Origin: Lateolabrax maculatus
Lineage: Eukaryota > Chordata > Actinopteri > Acropomatiformes > Lateolabracidae
NCBI GenBank assembly: GCA_031216445.1
Contig: CM062218.1
Coordinates: forward strand, 22,662,001 to 22,726,000
Reading direction: 5' to 3'
Length of the DNA stretch: 64,000 nucleotides
A program made the position numbers and the translations under genes. The notes under the pieces are model-generated. The model was not told the DNA's origin. It did no database searches and was given only the letters and a program-made list of their open reading frames with translations. Shown here in pieces: positions 63,501 through 64,000 of the stretch. Positions within the stretch are counted from its first letter, which is position 1, and each line of letters starts with the position of its first letter.

Positions 63501-64000
63501 TCACGTCAAAACGATTATCAGCTACGTTACGTGACTCATAGTGTCGCACAAACAAACAGAAAATCATGTCAAACCACTGTGTTATATCCTAATGTTATTA
63601 ATGCAGTGAAACAGCATTTAGGACATTAATATTGCATTTTGGATTAACATTGTGTCCATAAATTGTTTTATTTTTTAACGTAGACAGGATGCTTCGTTTC
63701 TTATTCTATGTAGCTTGACAGCAGTAGTGTTGGGGGGAAGATATTTCCAGACGGACAGCGATTATTTCCTGTTGTCCGACCAGCTTAGTCCGTCAATAAA
63801 CACTACCCTCATGCTGAGCATAAAGGAAAAATATATTGTGACTGAGTCGTATGAAATGACATAATTATTCGACGAGGTTGTACAATGAGGTAATGTTAGC
63901 ATATAATTAGAAATATCACAGAAATGTTCTTTCTCGGGTTTACAACGACGGAGAAGCTAATTTAAAGGTCGTGGCTGGCATGCCTGAGCACTCAGTGTAT
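63501..64000. other. Window edge, no feature recognised
   Basis: No ORF, RNA or repeat that I can support. It may be the upstream region of a gene beyond the window. Confidence 0.5.

Noticed and set aside
1..64000. CRISPR array, prophage, bacterial operon or retroviral genes
   Set aside because: No regularly spaced direct repeats, no ribosome-binding-site operon layout, and no gag/pol/env-type frames. The only reverse transcriptase is of the LINE type.

Overview
The window is vertebrate nuclear DNA, almost certainly from a ray-finned (teleost) fish. It holds intron-split genes whose deduced proteins align, by recalled sequence, with human TMEM200B, TRNAU1AP, SACM1L, C6orf47 and PPP1R11. It also holds a snoRNA host gene, an L2-clade LINE with shared 3' tails, tRNA-derived SINEs of the common teleost type, short inverted-repeat elements and many (CA)n tracts. 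I see no bacterial, organellar or viral gene.

Layout: 1-9.0 kb has no supportable gene. tmem200b (minus, single coding exon) is at 9.0-10.3 kb, with a CpG-rich candidate 5' region near 15 kb. trnau1ap (minus, nine coding exons, 304 aa) runs 18.0-22.1 kb and has a long foldback element in intron 5. 22.3-27.6 kb is repeat-rich. sacm1l (minus, 20 coding exons, 586 aa) runs 27.6-43.3 kb. Its intron 1 holds an opposite-strand coiled-coil ORF followed by AATAAA and an A-tract, probably a retrocopy. At 44.3-47.2 kb (plus) lies a spliced TATA/5'TOP-type noncoding gene carrying two SNORD52-like and one SNORD48-like C/D box snoRNAs. I read it as the fish counterpart of SNHG32/C6orf48. A C6orf47 homolog (plus, one coding exon, 302 aa) is at 49.0-49.9 kb. 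49.9-58.8 kb has no clear gene, only one exon-like fragment at 51.5 kb. ppp1r11 (minus, three exons, 125 aa) runs 58.8-63.2 kb, with a decayed L2-type LINE in intron 2.

The genes do not form a pathway. SNHG32, C6orf47 and PPP1R11 all map to the human MHC region (6p21-22), while SACM1L (3p21) and TRNAU1AP/TMEM200B (1p35) map elsewhere. The window is thus a junction of three ancestral linkage groups. The most interesting local biology is the snoRNA gene: SNORD52 is duplicated in it, and the two antisense elements of each copy appear to face neighbouring stretches of 28S rRNA. Exon coordinates were derived by hand from splice signals, reading frame and recalled human protein sequences. No database search was run.
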